Below are positions 15,512 through 18,192 of a DNA stretch of 18,192 nt, in pieces. How positions within the stretch are numbered: the first letter of the stretch is position 1; each line of letters starts with the position of its first letter. A program made the translations under genes and the position numbers. Origin of the DNA: an uncultured Hungatella sp. (GTDB lineage: Bacteria > Bacillota > Clostridia > Lachnospirales > Lachnospiraceae); assembly GCA_910588505.1 (NCBI GenBank), contig CAJUPQ010000071.1, positions 1 to 18,192 on the forward strand, in the 5' to 3' direction. Below the pieces are notes generated by a model. That model saw nothing but the letters and a program-made list of their open reading frames with translations, did no database searches and had not been told where the DNA came from.

Positions 15512-17726
15512 ATTTCTCTTCTATTTTTACTTTTACCTGGTCTTTGTCTTCCCTGTACTCAATCTCTATGGTTGAGTCATCCGTTCTCTCGATCTTCTCG
15601 TCCTCTCGCAGAAGACGGTTTACTTCCTTCTTCTCTTCCTGCTCCTGGTCCTGGCGATGCTTTTTCCAGATATTTACATCTTTTTGAATAAAATCCTGAA
15701 GCCGTTCCGGTTCCACATGGTTTTGACCTCCGCTTATGCACAGTCTGATAAATTCCGCAAAAAGGACATTGTTTAATTTCCAGTATTTGCCGTTCTCCGC
15801 CCTCATGGTTCTGGCATTTCTCACATAGCAGTGGGAAAGACGCCTTCCTGAGTGATCCGTTATCTCCCTGTCATCAAAGTAGAAACCGAAACGGCTTCCC
15901 ATAATCTCCTCCTCCAGATCCCTGGGACACGGCAGCAGACTCTCCCTGCACATGTTGGACAAAAAACCATAGGACACTTCCCGCTCCTCAAAATCCACCC
16001 GTATCCCCGGAATCCCTCTGTCCACCAGAAATCCTTTTTCCTCCAGAACCTGGATATTCTGACATCCAACCACCATGCCGCAGGCCACATACGCCGCGTC
16101 AATGTAGATCCCGGGAAGTTCCACCGCAACCAGTTTGTCCGCCAGATTTTTATCCTTAAGCTCCTGGTTGATGATAACTTTCGCCTTGCTCTTAGGCAGC
16201 ACCGTAAAATTCGGAAGACAGCACACGGCATAGGATCCCCCTTTTCCGCCTGTGCCAGCAAAGGAGATATTGTCCCGCATCTTTTCAAATGTGGCTTTCG
16301 TCATATTGCCAAAGCAGGTATTTTCATTTGCCTTGTAGTTATAAAAACACATCACTTGGGCTTTCTCACAGATCTCCATCAGCTCTCTGGCATAACCGGA
16401 TGTAGTCAGACCTTTCTGCCGCTCCTCTCTCCTAGCTGCCCCATCCAGCTTTCCAAATGGATTTCTTCTATCTGAACGTATTGTTTTCACCGTCTCGTCT
16501 CCCAAGGAAATCCCAGGAATGATGCCAAACCATATTTTTTGCTTTTTGGCACTGCCCAGCAGCTCCAAAAACTCCCCAAGCTTCGCTCCGCAGCCGCTTT
16601 TGATCACTTCGGCAGCCGTACAGTTGGCCACAATAAGCTGACTTTTCAGCTGACTTCTATGGGTATTTTCAAAAAAGGCTCTGACTCCCAGAAATTTCTC
16701 GATCAGAGGCGCAATGGCTTCTGCCAGCGCTTCATTCCATTGTTTGTACAGTTTCTGGCACTGGTCCACCTTCTTTTTGGCTTCTTCCAGATCCATGCCC
16801 CTCCTTGTGTAAACGTTGGAGATGGTAGACAGTACCAGATCGGTTATTTCTTTTGAATTTGTCAGGGCAGGCGGCGCCATCTCCTTAAAGTCTTCCTCCA
16901 AAGTTTCCAAAAGCAGAACTTCCGGAGAATCTTTCATTTCTATCCCTTCTGTCTCATTCTCCCGGTTGTCCGGAATCACCTGGATGTTGCCTTTATCATC
17001 AAACTGAAGAAATCCTTTCACCATCTTTCCTGGCTCTTCACAATCTTCCTGAGGGATCTGCCTGCTCATCTCCAAAAGAGTAGTCTGAGCATCTGCCAAC
17101 TGTATGGGGATAATCTCCGAAACCCCTGCCTGATAGTAAGAGGACACGGTAATTCTGGCTTCCTCTATCATATCAATGCAGGTGTCCTTTTCCACGCTGT
17201 CCACCCCTGGAGTCAGCTCTTCCAGCCTATAATACTCATTGGTATAATAAGAAAGCTGCTTTCGCAGTCTTTTATACTCTTCGTGACGCTCTTTTGGACA
17301 CAGCAGCCTGGATATGTCATCGAAATCAAAGGTTCCATTGGTCTGTCCGCTGTTTTTCTTATTATCATATATCCGCTCTATCATCCGGTAAAAAGCCTGG
17401 GCGTTTAAAGCCACCGGATTTTTCTCCTCATCCCAGTCCTCTGGTTTTTCTGTCTTGTAGGTCACCTGGATTTCTCCGGTTTCCTGGTTCGTCCAGATCT
17501 CCTCATAGATAAAAGGAGTAAATTTGTCCACAAATTCCTCAAAGCTTCTTACCCCCAGTTTTTCCTCCACCTCGTTCAGCAGAGCATCTCTGGCGGATCT
17601 TCCTCCCAAAAGCATGCACAGATCAGCCGCGGCAGTCCCATCCGGATTCTCCTTGGTAAAGCGTTCAAATAAAATAGTCCTGCTGGTCTGCCCAAAATCC
17701 TCAATATAGTTTATGGTGCTTTTCAT
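15510..17726 (-). CDS. Candidate contractile sheath protein (738 aa)
   Basis: I do not recognise this 738-residue protein by a clear motif. It lies between the PAAR-like tip gene and the tube-like gene, where type VI loci often place the sheath genes, and its length is near that of TssB plus TssC joined. The N-terminal half (1-330) is mostly helical and acidic. Residues 345-600 look like an alpha/beta core rich in glycine and hydrophobic strands (IWFGIIPGI at 398-406; GTGGKGGSY at 491-499; ELPGIYIDAAYVACGMVVG at 536-554). The last 70 residues are highly charged. There is no signal peptide or membrane segment. The ATG at 17726 has AAAGGAGA upstream at a rather long spacing. The TAG stop is built into the ribosome site of the next gene, which suggests coupled translation. 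Sheath function is inference from position and size; another large structural or baseplate role is possible. Confidence 0.5.
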   Translation of the reverse strand: MKSTINYIEDFGQTSRTILFERFTKENPDGTAAADLCMLLGGRSARDALLNEVEEKLGVRSFEEFVDKFTPFIYEEIWTNQETGEIQVTYKTEKPEDWDEEKNPVALNAQAFYRMIERIYDNKKNSGQTNGTFDFDDISRLLCPKERHEEYKRLRKQLSYYTNEYYRLEELTPGVDSVEKDTCIDMIEEARITVSSYYQAGVSEIIPIQLADAQTTLLEMSRQIPQEDCEEPGKMVKGFLQFDDKGNIQVIPDNRENETEGIEMKDSPEVLLLETLEEDFKEMAPPALTNSKEITDLVLSTISNVYTRRGMDLEEAKKKVDQCQKLYKQWNEALAEAIAPLIEKFLGVRAFFENTHRSQLKSQLIVANCTAAEVIKSGCGAKLGEFLELLGSAKKQKIWFGIIPGISLGDETVKTIRSDRRNPFGKLDGAARREERQKGLTTSGYARELMEICEKAQVMCFYNYKANENTCFGNMTKATFEKMRDNISFAGTGGKGGSYAVCCLPNFTVLPKSKAKVIINQELKDKNLADKLVAVELPGIYIDAAYVACGMVVGCQNIQVLEEKGFLVDRGIPGIRVDFEEREVSYGFLSNMCRESLLPCPRDLEEEIMGSRFGFYFDDREITDHSGRRLSHCYVRNARTMRAENGKYWKLNNVLFAEFIRLCISGGQNHVEPERLQDFIQKDVNIWKKHRQDQEQEEKKEVNRLLREDEKIERTDDSTIEIEYREDKDQVKVKIEEK

Positions 17727-17775
17727 CGGTACTCTCTTCTCCTTTGCTTTCCTATGATCTAAATTGACAAAACTG

Positions 17776-18165
17776 CTATGGGCGGATGGCTTTTGCCTCT
17801 GTCCCCTGCACGCAAGTTACCCCTACAGGCGGGATCGCTGTCAGCTCTCCCTGAAACCCATTACATATGGCTCTGGATCTTTCTGTCAGCGCGGATTCTC
17901 CCCTGCACATAGTTTTCGAACCATATTCCCATATCACTCCCACACCGCTTAAAATACATGGCAGATAGGGCGGTGTTCCCTCCGGATTTGGCTGTCTTAC
18001 GCAAAACACGCCGGGAACCGGCCTAAGCGCGGCCGAAGTTGTCAGGATTGGCTTTTTGTGCAGTTTTACTCCTGAAGGCTTTCCCGCCGCAATTTTAAAA
18101 AAATTAGCTCCCATCCCGCAGCTGCACGTAAACCCGCAGCTTTCATTTAAGTATCTGTACGCCAT
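17776..18165 (-). CDS. DUF4280 / PAAR-like spike-tip protein
   Basis: This 129-residue protein has the layout of the DUF4280 (PAAR-like) family. It has an N-terminal cysteine cluster (C10, C14, C16), a central NPEGTPPYLPC segment (residues 60-70), a tryptophan (W79) before a loop, and an ALTERS...C segment (92-101) followed by a glycine/proline-rich end. PAAR-type proteins cap the VgrG/gp5 spike of contractile injection systems as a sharp tip that can bind metal and carry effectors. This one has no C-terminal extension, so it appears to be a bare tip rather than a toxin fusion. It holds eight cysteines, more than metal binding alone would need. The ATG at 18165 is preceded by AAAGGGG about 12 bases upstream. 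It is the first gene visible in transcription order, with 49 bases to the next. Family call is fairly sure; the role as tip is inferred from family and neighbours. Confidence 0.8.
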   Translation of the reverse strand: MAYRYLNESCGFTCSCGMGANFFKIAAGKPSGVKLHKKPILTTSAALRPVPGVFCVRQPNPEGTPPYLPCILSGVGVIWEYGSKTMCRGESALTERSRAICNGFQGELTAIPPVGVTCVQGTEAKAIRP

Positions 18166-18192
18166 TTTGTGTCTCTACCCCTTTATAAATCC

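Noticed and set aside
15852..16475. Plus-strand open frame (207 codons)
   Set aside because: Antisense to the sheath candidate; no start signals and no protein-like features.
17727..17775. Possible internal promoter or terminator in the longest gap
   Set aside because: Only 49 bases. A TTGTCA-like element has no -10 partner at proper spacing, and there is no GC-rich hairpin followed by a T run.
11869..18165. Remnant of an ordinary tailed prophage
   Set aside because: No capsid, terminase, portal, integrase or lysis genes are seen, and the structural genes run straight into the Hsp70 block with tight coupling.
18181..18189. TATAAA-like element before the first gene
   Set aside because: It would place the transcript start too near the coding start to include the ribosome site, and the -35 region lies outside the window.

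Overview
The window looks like part of one long operon from a low-to-mid GC Firmicute, most likely a Clostridia/Lachnospiraceae-type gut anaerobe. The reasons are strong AGGAGG ribosome sites, frequent TTG and GTG starts, cysteine-rich cytosolic proteins and densely packed genes. All 14 genes lie on the minus strand, so transcription runs from the right end (18192) to the left end (1). The largest gap between genes is 49 bases (17727-17775) and several genes overlap. I see no promoter, terminator, RNA gene, mobile element or repeat. The operon probably starts to the right of the window, and whether it continues left of position 31 cannot be told.

In order of transcription, the first block (18165 to 11869) looks like the hardware of a contractile injection system (phage tail / type VI secretion / extracellular CIS superfamily). 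It encodes a DUF4280 PAAR-like spike tip, a 738-residue protein in the position and size range of a sheath protein, a small Hcp/tail-tube-like protein, a VgrG-like spike (gp27-like part plus gp5 OB fold), and two unrecognised proteins that sit where baseplate genes would be. The tip and spike calls are the firmest. The tube call is good. The sheath and baseplate calls rest mainly on position.

The second block (11850 to 849) is unusual. It holds four Hsp70/actin-type ATPases in one operon: a lidless Hsp70 (528 aa), a divergent Hsp70 (518 aa), an Hsp70 fused to a von Willebrand A domain with intact MIDAS residues (726 aa), and a very large actin-fold ATPase with long N- and C-terminal extensions (918 aa). 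Between them lie two proteins that share a C-terminal domain resembling a degenerate GrpE, and one long coiled-coil protein. The last gene (263 aa) has an N-terminus resembling phage/CIS baseplate- or fibre-associated proteins.

My reading, which is inference, is a contractile injection apparatus that carries its own private Hsp70 and nucleotide-exchange machinery. That machinery may assemble, load, disassemble or regulate the device, possibly in the place ClpV holds in type VI secretion. No ClpV/AAA+ ATPase, no J-domain protein, no membrane-complex protein and no obvious toxin is encoded in this window. Any of these could lie just outside it.
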